NCBI GenBank assembly: GCA_009763385.1
Contig: CM019824.1
Span: forward strand, 106,472,660-106,536,659
Length of the DNA: 64,000 nt
Source: Coix lacryma-jobi var. lacryma-jobi
Lineage: Eukaryota > Streptophyta > Magnoliopsida > Poales > Poaceae
Reading direction: 5' to 3'
This document shows positions 1 to 11,446 of the stretch, piece after piece; the first letter of the stretch is position 1, and every line of letters starts with the position of its first letter. The position numbers were made by a program, and so were the translations under genes. The notes under the pieces were generated by a model. That model did not search any database. It saw only the letters and a list, made by a program, of their open reading frames with translations, and was not told the DNA's origin.

Positions 1-1134
1 GAGTATAAAACAATGGCAACCAAAAACTCGAAAATAACTTACCTTGGGCAGTTTTCCAAAACGCAACTCATAAGAAGTCTTTTTCAAGAAAGCTCGGAGA
101 AAAATGCGATTGGAAATATAGCATGCAGTGCTCATAGCTTCGGCCCAATATCGCCTAGGAGTCCTATGCTCATCGAGCATCGTCCAGGCCATCTCAACAA
201 GGGTCCGATTCTTCCTCTCTACAACACCATTCTGAGGGGGTGTGTAGGGGGAAGAAAACTGATGCTCTAAACCCAAAGAGTTACAAAACTTCTCAAAATC
301 CGAATTCTTGAATTCGGAACCATTATCACTCCTAATTGCTCGCATCGAGTTCAAAGGGAACTCATTCTGAAGACGCAAAATCAGATTGCGAGCAAAGGAG
401 AAAGTCTCGGTCTTCTCAGCTAAAAAGAAGACCCACGAATATCTCGAAAAGTCATCAACAACAACAAGCACATACCACTTCCCCCCAACCGAGCTCACCC
501 GAGCCGGACCAACAAGGTCCATGTGCAAAAGCTCTCCAGGGCGCTTGGTCATGACCTGAGTCACTGGATGGTGGGGAGCAACAACCATCTTCCCGTGTCT
601 ACACGAGTGGCAAACAAGATCCTTCTCCATATGCCACTTGGGCAATCCTCGGATTAGTCCAAGTGAACTAAGCCTTGCAAGCAAGTCGAAGCTCAAATGT
701 CCAAGTCTCCTATGCCACTTCCAAAGATCGGAGGAGGAAGGTCCAGCCACAAGACAACGAGAAGTGCCAAAAGACTCCGAGAAATTCGCACGAAAGACTT
801 TTCCAAAGGGCGAAATCAAACACACAAGATTGCCCTGAGGATCCAAAATACGACTGAGATTCGGTTTAAAACGAATCTCATAGTCGTCATCAAAAAGTTG
901 CGAAATAGAGAGAAGGTTAAAGTGCAAGTTAGAAACAAGAGCAACATCGCGCAACACAAAGTGCTCATTAACTCGCACCGACCCGTGAGATAATACCTTA
1001 CCTTTGCTATTGTCACCAAAGGTTATGTACTCCTTTCCGGCAACAGGGCTAAGGCTGGAGAACCACTTGGCGTTTCCGGTCATGTGCTTCGAGCAACCGG
1101 AATCCACCAACCAAATGTCCTCCAACCGTTTTAC
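1..1134 (-). CDS. copia-1 pol: aspartic protease and integrase (partial, open)
   Basis: Translating the minus strand from 1134 to 1 by eye gives one uninterrupted frame of about 378 codons. It has the retropepsin motif DSGCSKHMTG near its start, then the GAG-pre-integrase zinc region (WHRRLGH and CHSCRHGKM), then integrase core residues: Asp in HMDLVGP, Asp in RSDNGSEF and Glu in NGVVERKNRTL. The protein would process the polyprotein and insert cDNA. It continues left of the window, so reverse transcriptase and RNase H are not visible. Relative to copia-2, the Gly of the protease motif and the Arg after the catalytic Glu are intact. Its frame is offset from gag, and a TAG lies just before it. 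Confidence 0.85.
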
Positions 1135-1139
1135 CTACA

Positions 1140-2302
1140 TCAACAAAAAGACATAGGGTGAGCATACGGTCCAACACTGGGGTTAGTGAAGTAGGAAGAA
1201 TACCAGTGTTGGGCCGGCTGCTCAAAAGAACGGTTAGCAGAAAAACCATTCCTAGCATGTCTACGAGAGGAGCGATCACCACGTAGAGGAAAACGTGGTC
1301 CGCTAAGGAAGGAGCGTCCACCGCGATACTCAAAACGCGGTGGGGGATAACGCTCAACTACAAAGCCTCCGCCACAGGGTCCATAGCCTACAACTGCAGG
1401 CTCCCGCCGGGCACGCTCTCTACGAGGCCTAGGCCTAGCAACTTGAGGCACTACGCCTCTAGGCCTAGCATCTCTCCTCGGAGCTCTCTGCAGCCTAGGC
1501 CTGGGAACTTGAGGTTCTGGACCTCTGGGCCTAGCAGCTCTCCTCTGGACAATCAGCACATGCACACCATGGAAAGGGTGGTATATGTCCGGGTTGTCCA
1601 TCTCCCTAGCACGGCGTGCCTCTCTCTTGCGCCTAAAGGAGAACTCGCTCAAGTGTCCATCTCTCCCACAGAAATCACAATGATACCTCACCGCACGCAA
1701 AGGGGGTTGTTGGTACTCATGGCTGTGGGTGTGGATCACTTTGCCCTTCTGAGGCAACTCCTCCTGGATAGGTGGCATTGTATCCAGCTTGTTCTTTAGG
1801 TGGTTGGGTTTGGGATGCCACAATTGGTTCTTGGGTGGAGCTCTCAGAGGTTCCTCAAATACCCCATCCTTGGTGGTAGGCTTGACGGGCTCTTTGGGTG
1901 GAAGCTTGGTCAGTTTGGGAGTAGTGGTTGAGTTGAGCTTCTCACTAGGATTCAGACCACTCGACTCTCCAATCTTCCCAAAAGCAGAAAGATCAACACC
2001 CTGAGCAAGACCTACACCAGAACCTCCAGCAGCTCGCTTAAATTGGGAGATCATCATCCCGAGCTGTGGCTCACTACAAGAGACCCATGACAAGATGGTC
2101 CGAAGGTATGTGTTTTCCTCCTCGGTTTGCATCTTGCCATGCTTGACATTCGCAATCTCCATCTCCAAACCCTCACACAAAGCACACCTAGCCACACAAG
2201 TGCTACCTGAGTTGGCCTCCTCAAGAGACACAATCTTGGCATTCTTCTCTGCCAACTCAGATTGCAAGAAGTCTAGCACGCACCCAACAGAGAAGGTCTA
2301 GC
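1140..2302 (-). pseudogene. copia-1 gag, C-terminal half
   Basis: This is the continuation of gag on the far side of solo LTR A. It holds a coiled-coil-like stretch, a proline/lysine-rich linker, and a second zinc-knuckle remnant, C-X2-C-X4-H, whose last Cys is now Ser (CDFCGRDGHLSEFS). An Arg-rich, Gly-rich tail ends in SVGPYAHPMSFC and a TGA stop. Compared with copia-2 gag, about 7 nt are missing near 2270-2285, which shifts the frame relative to the N-terminal half. Gag would form the virus-like particle and bind RNA, but this copy cannot encode it in one frame. Confidence 0.8.
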
Positions 2303-4708
2303 TGTGGCAGAACCTCCCGGTAATGTGGCCCACCCGCACACGTCACCGTCTCCCCGAGCTCTAATGACTGTGCACATGTACCACATCACAGGAAAGATCT
2401 GTCGGGTGTCCCCGAGGGAACCCTGAATTATCCACGAGCCACAGGATCATCATCATGAAGGTTGGAATAATTACAACATTACAACATTTGATACAAAATA
2501 CCATCGGAGTGCGGAAGCAAGACAAATAACCTTTATAAAAACACGAAGGTGTCACTTTTTGCATAATATAACCGGCATCGAGGAAGCAGAATAGTATTAC
2601 AGAATCATACTTAGGCGGAGTACCTAAGTTGGAGAAGAAGAACGACCAGATCACGTAAAGCCCACTGACACGATCATGATCAACATCACTTAGGAGAAAC
2701 CTGCAACAGGGGGTTAACAAACCCTGAGTACTGGGGTACTCAACAAGACTTACTCGACTAAAGAAAAAGGGGAGAAGACTCAGGAATGAGAGGCTTAGGT
2801 AGTCAAGGTAAGGCTTAAGCAAGATCAAGTATTTTGCAGAAAAGCATTTTGAAATCCTTGTTTTATTTTTGAAAGATTCTAGTATTTCTCAATTCTTCAT
2901 TGTTCATGATTCTTTTTACCTTTCAAAAGCATACCTAGTTGAGAACCACTCTCCGTTGACAGTCAGTGACCAAGTCTCCATAACCGATGAGCAACGTTAA
3001 TCCGGATAAATAATACTCAGCTGAGGATCCCTATCCACACTGCATATGTAGCACCCAAGCTTGCATATGCCAACTCGTCTACCATGATTCCTCCAAGATT
3101 GGGCCCGGTCCTACGCCACCCGGAAGTACAGTACACCACTCCTATCCAGGTACGACGACCACGTGGGTACATGCTACTTCCGCCATCTCTCCACTCCCAG
3201 TGCGCGGTTGTCGGTCCAATAAAGGATTCCTCGGAGCCAGAGCTTTCCGAAGTATGTGAATAGTTGCAAGTCTTGGCCAGCAGGCCCCCATACGGATGGT
3301 CCCTAAATTTTTCCGCCAGAACTATACCTTGGTTATATCTCACCCAAGCGTAATAGTCCTGTCAGTTTTTCAACCCTGTCCCGGTCGGTGTCAACTGTTG
3401 AGTCCCGGACTACAACATGACGGCACCGTACGCTCGGACAACCTTTCCTCGCTGTTGACTAGGTACGGATCAGATACTTAGCCAACAGTCGGGGAGTAAA
3501 GCCAAATTCCCATAAAAATTCTTTAAGTGATCACACTTTTGAAAATGGCATTTTATTGCAAATCTATTGTATAGCATCACTAAGCATTTTGCAAATAGTT
3601 TTTAAAACAGGGCAGGTATTTGATGGTGGAGGTAAACAATGCAGGTAATAGGTTATCACACAACTCCTATAACCTAATGCAGTAGTTTCACTCAAAAGCA
3701 TTTTTAAGAAAACTTTTGTAAAAAGCGAGGTAGAGTTAAAATGCACCGGGGCTTGCCTTGAAGAGCAAAAAGGACAGGCTCGGGGTCGGTAGTGCAGGTG
3801 TCGGAGCTCGGGGTCGCCTCAGGGGTAGGTCCGGCTGCTTCGACTTTGACGCCTTCTCCTTCGGTTACTATACGGATGCAATGATGTATGCTTATGAGGA
3901 TGCTGACATGAACAATGCGGCACAGGACAAAACTACTGATTCTAGAGCACACTTTCTAACGCGAAAGTAACTTCATAGTGTGGACTTAAAGTTATTTATC
4001 TTTATCCCTAAGCAAAATTAACCAGCCTATTAAGCATCATTTATCCGTCCTAAACACAAAGCAAGCATGGCATCACAAACATCATAGACCAAAGGGGTGG
4101 GGGTCTATGAACAACAAACAATCCCAAAAGTCACATGACAGGGCATACAACATGAACTCTACTTGATTTTCTATTTTTTTCCTAATTATTTAAAAAGGTC
4201 ATTTTATGCAGTTGCTCCAAAATTTACTCAATTAATCTCATAGGTTCATTATGGTATAAATAGATGTCAAAACAAATTTCATAAATTTTGGAGATCATTA
4301 AGGTGCTTAACAAAAATCAAACATTTAATTAACAAAAGGCACTATTTAACAATTTAAATAAATACCCAAAAATCAACTTGCTCCAAAAGGCCTCAAAATT
4401 TCACCAGAGACTAAACATGACACAATTAGCACATAAAAATTATCTCATGATTTTTGGAGCTACACATGATTTTCTAAAAAATCTAAAACCATTCATTTCT
4501 TAATTAAAAGGGAGATTTTTCATTTTCAAATTTTTGCACAAAGTCCAAGTTTCATATTTTTCTAAAATACTACATGGTATAAAGAGTCTACCATCAAATT
4601 TTCAGAATTTTTGGAGCAACACAGAAAATGACACAAAAAGAAGAAAAAAGGAACACTATTCACAACTTCCCAAAAAGGAAAAGAGCACTGTGCTCTTTCC
4701 TCGCAAGG

Positions 4709-4850
4709 CTCGGGCGAAACGAGCTCGGGCGAGACGGAAACGATCGCTTCGTCCGAGGCCTGGCTCGGAGGCTCGGGCGAGACGGAAGCGACTGCTTCGT
4801 CCGAGGCCTGGCTCAGAGGCTCGGGCGAGACGGAAGGCTCGGGCGAAACG
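4709..4850. repeat. 48-bp tandem repeat inside solo LTR A
   Basis: The core ctcgggcgagacgg recurs at about 4724, 4772 and 4820, with a shortened fourth start near 4837. The intervening sequence (cgcttcgtccgaggcctggc) is nearly identical between the first two units. The repeat lies in the GC-rich part of the LTR, roughly 500-600 bp from the presumed TATA box on the minus strand. Confidence 0.8.
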
Positions 4851-5339
4851 CAGGCGAGGCGGACGGCGGACCGGCCGCTCGGGGCTCGCGCTGGGAAAGC
4901 CGAGGGTGGGGAAAGATTCACGGGCTCACCGTGAGTCGGGAGGGAGGCTCGGCGAGGCGGTGCAGGGTCGGAGGAAGGAGCTCGACGTTGGCGGTGCTTC
5001 GGCGGAGCTCTCTGGCGGCGAGCGGCGTCCGGCGGCTCTGTCCACCGAAAGGGATCACCGAGGTGCGGTTAGGAGCGCACGGAGGTGAGGAAGAGAGGGC
5101 AGGGGTCGGAGGGAAAGAGGAAAACTCACGGCGGCGAATTTCTCGCTTAGCCGAAACGCGGCCGTATGCCGGAGTTGGGGAAGAACCGTTCGCGCCGGCG
5201 AAAGGAGGGGCGGAGGGATGAAATTGGTTGTTCGGGAAGGTGGAGAAGCTCAAGGCGATGGCAGCGGCGGGCTCGGCTGGTGCTGGGGTGGTCTGGTGAC
5301 TCGGGGCGCCGTGGTGGCGGCAATGGCGGAACTCGGCGG

Positions 5340-5347
5340 CTTTTATA
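5340..5347 (-). promoter_or_regulatory. Putative TATA box of solo LTR A
   Basis: On the minus strand the sequence reads GGCTATAAAAGCCGCC within GC-rich DNA, a good plant TATA context. The orientation matches the LTR. F's LTR has a degenerate version at the comparable place (near 49470). No transcript start can be shown from sequence. Confidence 0.45.
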
Positions 5348-6355
5348 GCCGCGGGACGGAGCTGGGTGGTCCGGTCAGAAGGGTGGGGAGCGTTCGGGCG
5401 ACATTAATGGAGGTAGGGAGCAGGGTAGGGCGGCTCGGCGCGGGCGGGGAGCTCGCGCGCGGCGCGGCGGCTTGCCGGCGGCCGGCAGCTGCGCGCTGTC
5501 CGCGGCCGAGGGGAAAGAGGAGGAGGGTAGGGGATGGGCGAGGCGGCGGTAGGTAGGGGACCGGAGAGGTTGAGCGCTTAGCGCCGGCCTCGGGCGACAC
5601 GGACGCGGGTCCGCCGGGCTCGGCGAGGCTGAGGCTGCGCCGCCGCCGGCCGGGGCCCCCTTGCATTAAAGTTCGCACAGAGACGTTGCCCAAACCCAAA
5701 TCTAACCCCTTTCTGAAATTTTGAAATTACTCCCAAAACTTGAACTACACAAAGAAAACTCAAAACACCAAAGTTGCTTAAAACTTTGAGACCTACAACT
5801 TTGCCAACAAAAACTTTTTCTGAAACTCAAAAGTTTTTGAGATAATTTTTGAAAACCAAAAAGGGAACGAAATTGAAGTTTGAAAGAATTTGAAATTACT
5901 TCTGATTTTGTATTGAAACTTGAAAATTTGTAAACACCAAAGTTGTTTCTCTTGACAAGATCTACAACTTTGCTAAAAGGATCAACCCCAAATTTTGAAT
6001 CGTTTTTAAATTAATAAAGGAGGGGTAAAAACCAGAGTTTGGAAATCAGGGTTTTTCAAAAGGAATTGAAATCTGTTTTTGATTTTTGGTTCTTGAACCA
6101 CACAACAAAGTTTCAAGACACTAAACTGCACAAGAACTACACAAAGCTAGGCACAGAGGTGAAATTACCATTTTGCCCTTTTAGGAAGATTTGGGCATTT
6201 AGGGTTTTCGAAAAAGAGATCACTACACAAGTCATCTCAGAAAAAGGTAAATGCAGAACAAGCATTAGGCAAACATAAATGCATAGCAAGAATGATTAAT
6301 GACTAAAGATGATGACATGTCAGGTTAATTCATATTAAACACCAGAGGTGTTACA

Positions 6356-7872
6356 CTAGCCTTCAGCTCATCCACCTCTCCTACCAACGCAGCATACTTA
6401 CCTCTCAAAGTGAGAAGGTCAGTCATGTGCGTGGTGCACATCTCACACTCAACCTCCTCCGACACGACCACGGTGGACTTTGCAAACTCAAGCTCCCTCA
6501 CCGTGTCCTCCCACTTCTGCCTAAACTCCTTGCGCTCTCTAGCGGTACGCCTAAGCAACTTATCTTGACTAAGAAGCACGACAGTAAGCTTCTCGACCTC
6601 AGCAGAAAGCTCATCGTGGGTGAGGGATACCTGGGAGGTGTCGTCGTCGTCGTCGTCCCGAGGAGAGTGCTCCAGCTTGCCGTCGACCTCATCACCAAGC
6701 GCCATGGTGCAGAAGCCGTCGTCGGCGGCGAAGAAGCAGAGACCGTTCAGCTTGTCCTCGATCCTCTTCTTCTTCTCGGACTCGTCATCGCTTCAACAAG
6801 CGGAGTCGTCATCCGAGCCGTCGACGTCGCTGAGCGTGGCGAAGAACGCACGCTGCTCCGCCTGGGCCTTCTCCAAGTACTTCTTCTTGATGTACTCCTT
6901 GTCGAAGCCGCCCCTCCGCTTGTGCCTTGCGGGGATGTACTTCTCCTTGCGCTTGCTGGAGTCGAACTTGTGCCCGTGATCGCCCTTCCCAGATGAATGC
7001 TTCTTCTTGGGACAGTTGGCGATGAAGTGGTCGGGGTCGCCGCACTCATAGCATCCTGAGCGTCCTCCTCCGCGGCGACGGTTCATGCGGTTGTTGTGGA
7101 ACCGCGTGAACCGGTTGGCGAGCATTGCCAACTCGTCATCCCCCAACGACTCAAGCTGGTCCTCTGTGATAGAAAAGAGAGACAAAAGAGCAAAGCCAGC
7201 AGAAGGGTTAGCAGAAGAACCAGAAACCAAAGCCATAGTCGGGCCAGAAGGATTCTCATAAGAAGCCCTCGACATGGCGTCAATCTCACTAGACTTGAGC
7301 TTACTAAAGAGCTCGTCGCAAGTGAGGGTCTCATAGTTAGACGATTCGATGATCGCCTGGACCTTTGAGTCCCACACCGACCGATCAAGAGTGTGCAAAA
7401 GCTTCAAAGCCCTCTCATGATCGTTAAAAGGCAACAACTCCTTGTTCGCTCTCATCTTGTTGACAATGACCTGAAAGCGAGCGAATAAACTCTCTATGCT
7501 CTCGCCAGGCATATGTCGAAAGTTCTCATACTCCCGCTTGTGCGACTCATAGAGGCGAGATTTGACTTGAGAAGTTCCCTCATGGAAGCGCATGAGGGTA
7601 GACCAAATCTCGCGAGCCGTGGGGAGGTGAGAAACGCGATCGAACTCAGACATGCTCAAACAGGAGAACAAGGCGTTACGTGCCCGGCTATTGGCCTCGT
7701 GCTCATCGATCTGGAGCTGAGTGACACGAGCAGCCAAGACAACGTAATCGTCCCTGTTGCAAATCTCCCAAACAGAAGAGCCCATGCTCTGAAGATAGGC
7801 TGACATGCGTATCTTCCAATACGCATAGTTCGTCCCATCATAGAACGGCGGTTTGCCCACGCCGTGATCCAT
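6356..7872 (-). pseudogene. copia-1 gag, N-terminal half
   Basis: The frame starts at ATG 7872, 50 nt inside the primer-binding site. The order is: a UBN2/DUF4219-like capsid region beginning with a GxYxxWK-type motif (DGTNYAYWKIRM), a long helical part, a zinc knuckle CYECGDPDHFIANC (residues about 272-285), a Lys-rich region, and an acidic stretch. One nonsense codon (TGA at 6793-6795) interrupts it where copia-2 has Ala-Thr. The same frame then continues to 6356, where solo LTR A splits the gene. Gag would package element RNA, but the stop plus the later frameshift make this a pseudogene. Confidence 0.85.
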
Positions 7873-7921
7873 GTCGCCTTCTGTGGATCTGGAACCGGCT
7901 AAGGTGGAAGATCCTTAACCC

Positions 7922-7933
7922 GCTCCGATACCA
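7922..7933 (-). other. Primer-binding site of copia-1
   Basis: On the minus strand the LTR end (TCCTTCA) is followed after two bases by TGGTATCGGAGC. This is one base away from the initiator-Met tRNA complement TGGTATCAGAGC used by most plant copia elements. Gag starts 50 bp further on. Confidence 0.85.
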
Positions 7934-8349
7934 ATTGAAGGACTGAGAAAGCACTAGCAAGGCGACCAGAGGGGGGGTGAATGGGAGCTCAAAAATTTCC
8001 TTCAGAAACTTTGGCCAAATGTCCCAAAATCAACCCCGAGAAATGGCGACCGAAACCATGATGCTCACGACCCTTGGAAGAGGGTGGATGATCCCTAGGA
8101 TCACAGCGGATTACCACCAAGAAGAAGCAAACCAAACTCCAAAAGTTCCAGCTCGAACACAACCCCAAAAACCAAGTCCCGGACGTAGATAGATGGCTAC
8201 GTCGAGAAACTCCTAAATACCTATGCTAACAAGTAGCAAAGATACCTAGAGAGGTTCCTTGGTCAACTACAGGGCCAAACGAGAAGTCTGGAAACCAAGC
8301 GAACAAGCCGGGAGAGCAAACACACTAAACCGGAGCAATCAGCAGGATC

Positions 8350-8611
8350 CCGGACTGTCCGGACCTGGAGTCCCGGACTGTCCGCCCAAGGCCGGACTGT
8401 CCGCGCTCTGGTGGCGGACTGTCCGCCGGTCAAAAGTGCAAAACCGCACAGTTGCTGAAGTCCCCCTACTCGGTCCCGGACTGTCCGCGCTTTAGCACGG
8501 CGGACTGTCCGCCGGTAACTCGAGGCAAGAACAGCAGGGACTGGCCGCGGCTGGTCTGAACCAGCCCCGACGCGCGGACTGTCCGCGCCTGGGATGGCGG
8601 ACTGTCCGCCA
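8350..8611. repeat. Palindrome array CGGACTGTCCG in copia-1 LTR
   Basis: About eight copies of the near-palindrome CGGAC-T-GTCCG, often extended to GCGGACTGTCCGC, occur at irregular spacing (near 8351, 8375, 8393, 8415, 8477, 8501, 8575, 8598). A degenerate one (ggactggccg) lies near 8538. The same motif fills the same LTR position in copia-3, whereas copia-2 uses a different unit. Confidence 0.85.
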
Positions 8612-9374
8612 ATGCCCAGTGAGGGCGATTTCAATCGCCCTTCTCAAAACTCCTCCCAAATCTGAATCAAATCACAATCCCAAGTTCCCAAACTTGGAGA
8701 AGATGATCACGGGGTAGTTAGGAGACTATCCCCAAGAAATCATCCGCTCAAAACAACCAAATCACCGGGAAATCAAAAGGGAAGGTGGATGAACCAAAAA
8801 AGCGCCACGAAAACAAAATCGTCCCGATCTATTCAATCATGAGGAGTTAGATGAATTCCTTTGGTCGAAATGACCTCCTCAATGATACGAACAAAAGGAT
8901 TCAAACGGATTTCGCAAAGACGCACTAGAGAGGGAGATCGAGTGATGGGAAAATCACGAGGAAACGAAGAACGCGAAGAACACGAATCAAAACGCGAATC
9001 AAGTCATCGATCTCACTGCAACGGTGAGGTTACGGCCTAACTTCCTCAAATCAACAGTACACAGAGGCAAGTCTCTCTGCGGATCTCAGCTAGCTACAGC
9101 AGGGGATGGGAGAGCAGTAAACCCTAAGTGCGAAAGAGCAAATGACTGAGATGGATGGGAGGAGGGTGTCTCCCTACTACTTATCCTAATTCTAACCTAA
9201 GTCTAATTCCTACTCTACCCCTCTTTATTCTAATTACAGAGCGAGCCAGTCAAACCCTAGGGTTAGTGTGGACCAACTCGAGTGGTAGGTGTATCCGACG
9301 ACCACGCCCGCTCGACTCGAAGCGTTGCCTCGACGCAACCTCCAGATCGCCGCCACGTGCCACCCTCGCTCTGC

Positions 9375-9640
9375 ACCCCCGGTTTTGTGGCCCAAACCGG
9401 GAAACTAGCCTTTTCCAGCCAACCCCCAGTTTTGAGGCCCAAACCGGGAAACCAGCTCACCAGCATCTGAGTTTTGAGGCCAAACTCAGCAAACCCTCAG
9501 AGCCCAGGTTTTGAGGCCCAAACCTGGAAACTGTCCTCAGCCCGAGTTTTGTGGCCAAACTCGGAAACCCTCAGCCCGAGTTTTGTGGCCAAACTCGGAA
9601 ACCGTCCACGCCCAGGTTTTGAGGCCCAAACCTGGAAACC
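9375..9640. repeat. Hairpin array in copia-1 LTR
   Basis: Seven inverted repeats of about 24 bp share a central TG(A/T)GGCC(C) loop. Their arms differ from copy to copy but stay complementary: CCGGTTT/AAACCGG, TGAGTTT/AAACTCA, CCAGGTTT/AAACCTGG (twice) and CCGAGTTT/AAACTCGG (twice). One copy near 9425 has a single arm mismatch. Spacers are 10-25 bp. Confidence 0.85.
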
Positions 9641-9806
9641 GTCCATCTGATGGTTTTTCTCTGGCTCTACCACCAAACCGACGTCATTGAGGGGATGCAC
9701 CTCCCGTGCACCCCGTCCACCGACACGTGTCCCCGATCACCTTCACCTCGCCGTCGATCACTGCATCTGTGCTCGACACCTGCACAACACAAGCCAAAGA
9801 ACATGC

Positions 9807-11416
9807 TGTTGGCGGTTCTTATTGACATATTTACCCCGCCAACATAGTCCATATAAAAGGAGAAAAGCATGTATTTTACTCATATATACTTTTATTACTA
9901 ACCAAGTTCCACATGTAGTGCAAAGTTATGTTTTGCAGATCATAAACATGCATACAGGTGGAAAATGACAAAAAGGCGCAATCCAACACGCAAAAATGCG
10001 CAAAATAAACAAGAACACAATCACCTCTTGAGCTACACACTTGGGCACTACCTCTTCTTAGTTTTTCCTTGTTCTTGTGCTAGAGAGAGAGCTAGGCAAA
10101 GCTATCAAGGAGGGCTTGGCTCCTTGGAGACATATTGGGTATGAATAAGATAGATCTGATCTCCAAAGCCCTGTCTTCATTCTTTCGATACAGTTCTTCA
10201 TATGAACTAGAGTATAGTTCTTGTTCTAGTATTTTGGTATATGACTTAGATCTTAGGTCCTATATCATGTTGCTAGTATATGAACTTATGAATAGTTCTT
10301 GTGGAATTAGTATAATATACATTCAAGTGTATAGTTCTTATAATATATTGCTACCCTAGGGTTAGTAGTGTATTATATGAATTAGAGCTAAGTGTGTATT
10401 GTATTATTCTCACATAGAACATTAGTCTAATTGCTTCATGCTTGTTATATGATTAGAAATGAGCTTATGTCAAGGGTGGCGGTTTATCATGCTCTTCTGA
10501 GTAGGCTCAGGCTTCTTACCTGTCGATCCGTAGGGTCGGGGACCCGGGGGAGTCTGAGTGGGTTCTGTGCATGCAAGCATGGTGCTTGGATGTAGAGGCC
10601 GGGTAATTGCGTGGTCTTAGTCCACGGTAGTGGGGATGGCGACAGGTGGTGATAGCCCTGTCCGTCCTTGGCATTCCCCCACGTTCGGCTAGGGTGTAGG
10701 AGTCTAAATTGTTACGAGAGGTTGCTGGCAGACCAGTACTCGCGTAATCTCCCGAACCATCTGAAGCATGAGATTAGTTCTATGTCATATGATTGCATGA
10801 TTAACTTGTTCTGTGTATGACCTGTATCCAGACCATGCCTGCTCTATTAGGTTATTCAATTATTCTTTTATTCATTTATTCTTTTAGTCTCTTTTTACTC
10901 TTTGCCCTTTTGCCATGCTCAAGATTGTGTTTCTCCACTATTCAAATCATCATTGTTTATCACCTGTTATGACAATTGATCCATTATTGCTATCATGGTA
11001 TTTGGTACTATATTTATCCTAGAACTTGATACATACAAAGCCTTCCTTGAGTGAACCAATAAATCACGATACTCGGTATATCTCCGGGTGAAATGCTACA
11101 CGATAATTCCGTGCGCTTGCGGACCTAAACTCCAAACCTACGAACTATCGCAAAGATGCATGCTTAACACTGTTGCTGGAAACGCGCCATTCTAAGCAAC
11201 TTGTTAAGAGACATCGTACAGACACTTCTAGCGCCGTTGCTGGGAATAGATCTTCGGGTCCATTTCTATGCCAATATCCGGCACCGTTGCCATGGATTGA
11301 TTGCAAAGTCCATTCTTAGTGACGACGTTAGTAAGTGTCAACGTGCATTTCTGGCGCTGTTGCCGGGGATGGATCGTAAGGTCCATTCTTAGTAATAACG
11401 TTAAGAAATGCCAACA
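9807..11416 (+). repeat. Element B 5' LTR
   Basis: The LTR runs from TGTTGGCGGTTC to AAATGCCAACA. A TATA-like tataaaag occurs only about 45 bp from the start (9852-9859), so its role is unclear. The last 200 bp are built of degenerate units resembling the primer-binding site. No gene is supported in it. Confidence 0.92.
11217..11416 (+). repeat. Primer-site-like units in the U5 end of element B LTR
   Basis: Three degenerate units follow one another. Each has a core like the real primer site (tctagcgccgttgctggga near 11226, ccggcaccgttgccatgga near 11279, tctggcgctgttgccgggga near 11348), followed by a tail such as tccattcttagtgacgacgtta. The true site follows right after the LTR at 11424. 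The same block is repeated in the 3' LTR (28484-28683). Confidence 0.75.
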
Positions 11417-11423
11417 AGCATTT

Positions 11424-11441
11424 CTGGCGCCGTTGCCGGGG
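11424..11441 (+). other. Primer-binding site of element B
   Basis: TGGCGCCGTTGCCGGGGA begins 7 bp after the 5' LTR. It matches the primer site type of Athila-lineage elements (complementary to tRNA-Asp, from family knowledge). Element C inserted just behind it, so the leader continues at 24132. Confidence 0.8.
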
Positions 11442-11446
11442 AAGGC

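Larger units (their letters stand above)
2303..6355 (-). repeat. Solo LTR A, Tekay/Del-like gypsy (about 4.05 kb)
   Basis: The block starts TGTGGCAGAAC, ends GGTGTTACA, and is flanked by ctagc on both sides (2298-2302 and 6356-6360). Read on the minus strand it begins TGTAACACC, as F's LTR does. Parts resemble F's LTR in the same order, such as the ACCCTGAGTAC...GGTACTC...GACTTAC segment (2720-2755 here, 46620-46660 in F), and both have a GC-rich middle. There is no gag or pol, so it is an LTR-LTR recombination product. Reading frames inside it (such as an Arg-rich one at 4534-5088) reflect GC-rich repeats and are not supported as genes. Confidence 0.85.
7936..9806 (-). repeat. copia-1 5' LTR, main part
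   Basis: The LTR runs from the TSD next to B (catgc, 9802-9806) down to TGAAGGACTG at 7936 (minus-strand end CAGTCCTTCA). With the 67-bp piece at 28684-28750 it makes about 1.94 kb. In element sense it holds a hairpin array (9640-9375), then a palindrome array (8611-8350), then the U5 end. It aligns along its length with the 3' LTRs of copia-2 and copia-3. It contains no gene. Confidence 0.88.

Noticed and set aside
4534..5221. Arg-rich open frames with repeats in solo LTR A
   Set aside because: They follow the 48-bp GC-rich repeat, show no domain, overlap each other in two frames, and lie inside an LTR opposite to its orientation.
9375..9640. CRISPR-like array
   Set aside because: The repeats are variable-arm hairpins with short irregular spacers inside a plant LTR, present in three copies of one retrotransposon family.
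9852..9859. TATAAAAG as the promoter of element B
   Set aside because: It is only 45 bp from the LTR start, leaving almost no U3, so I do not list it as a separate feature.
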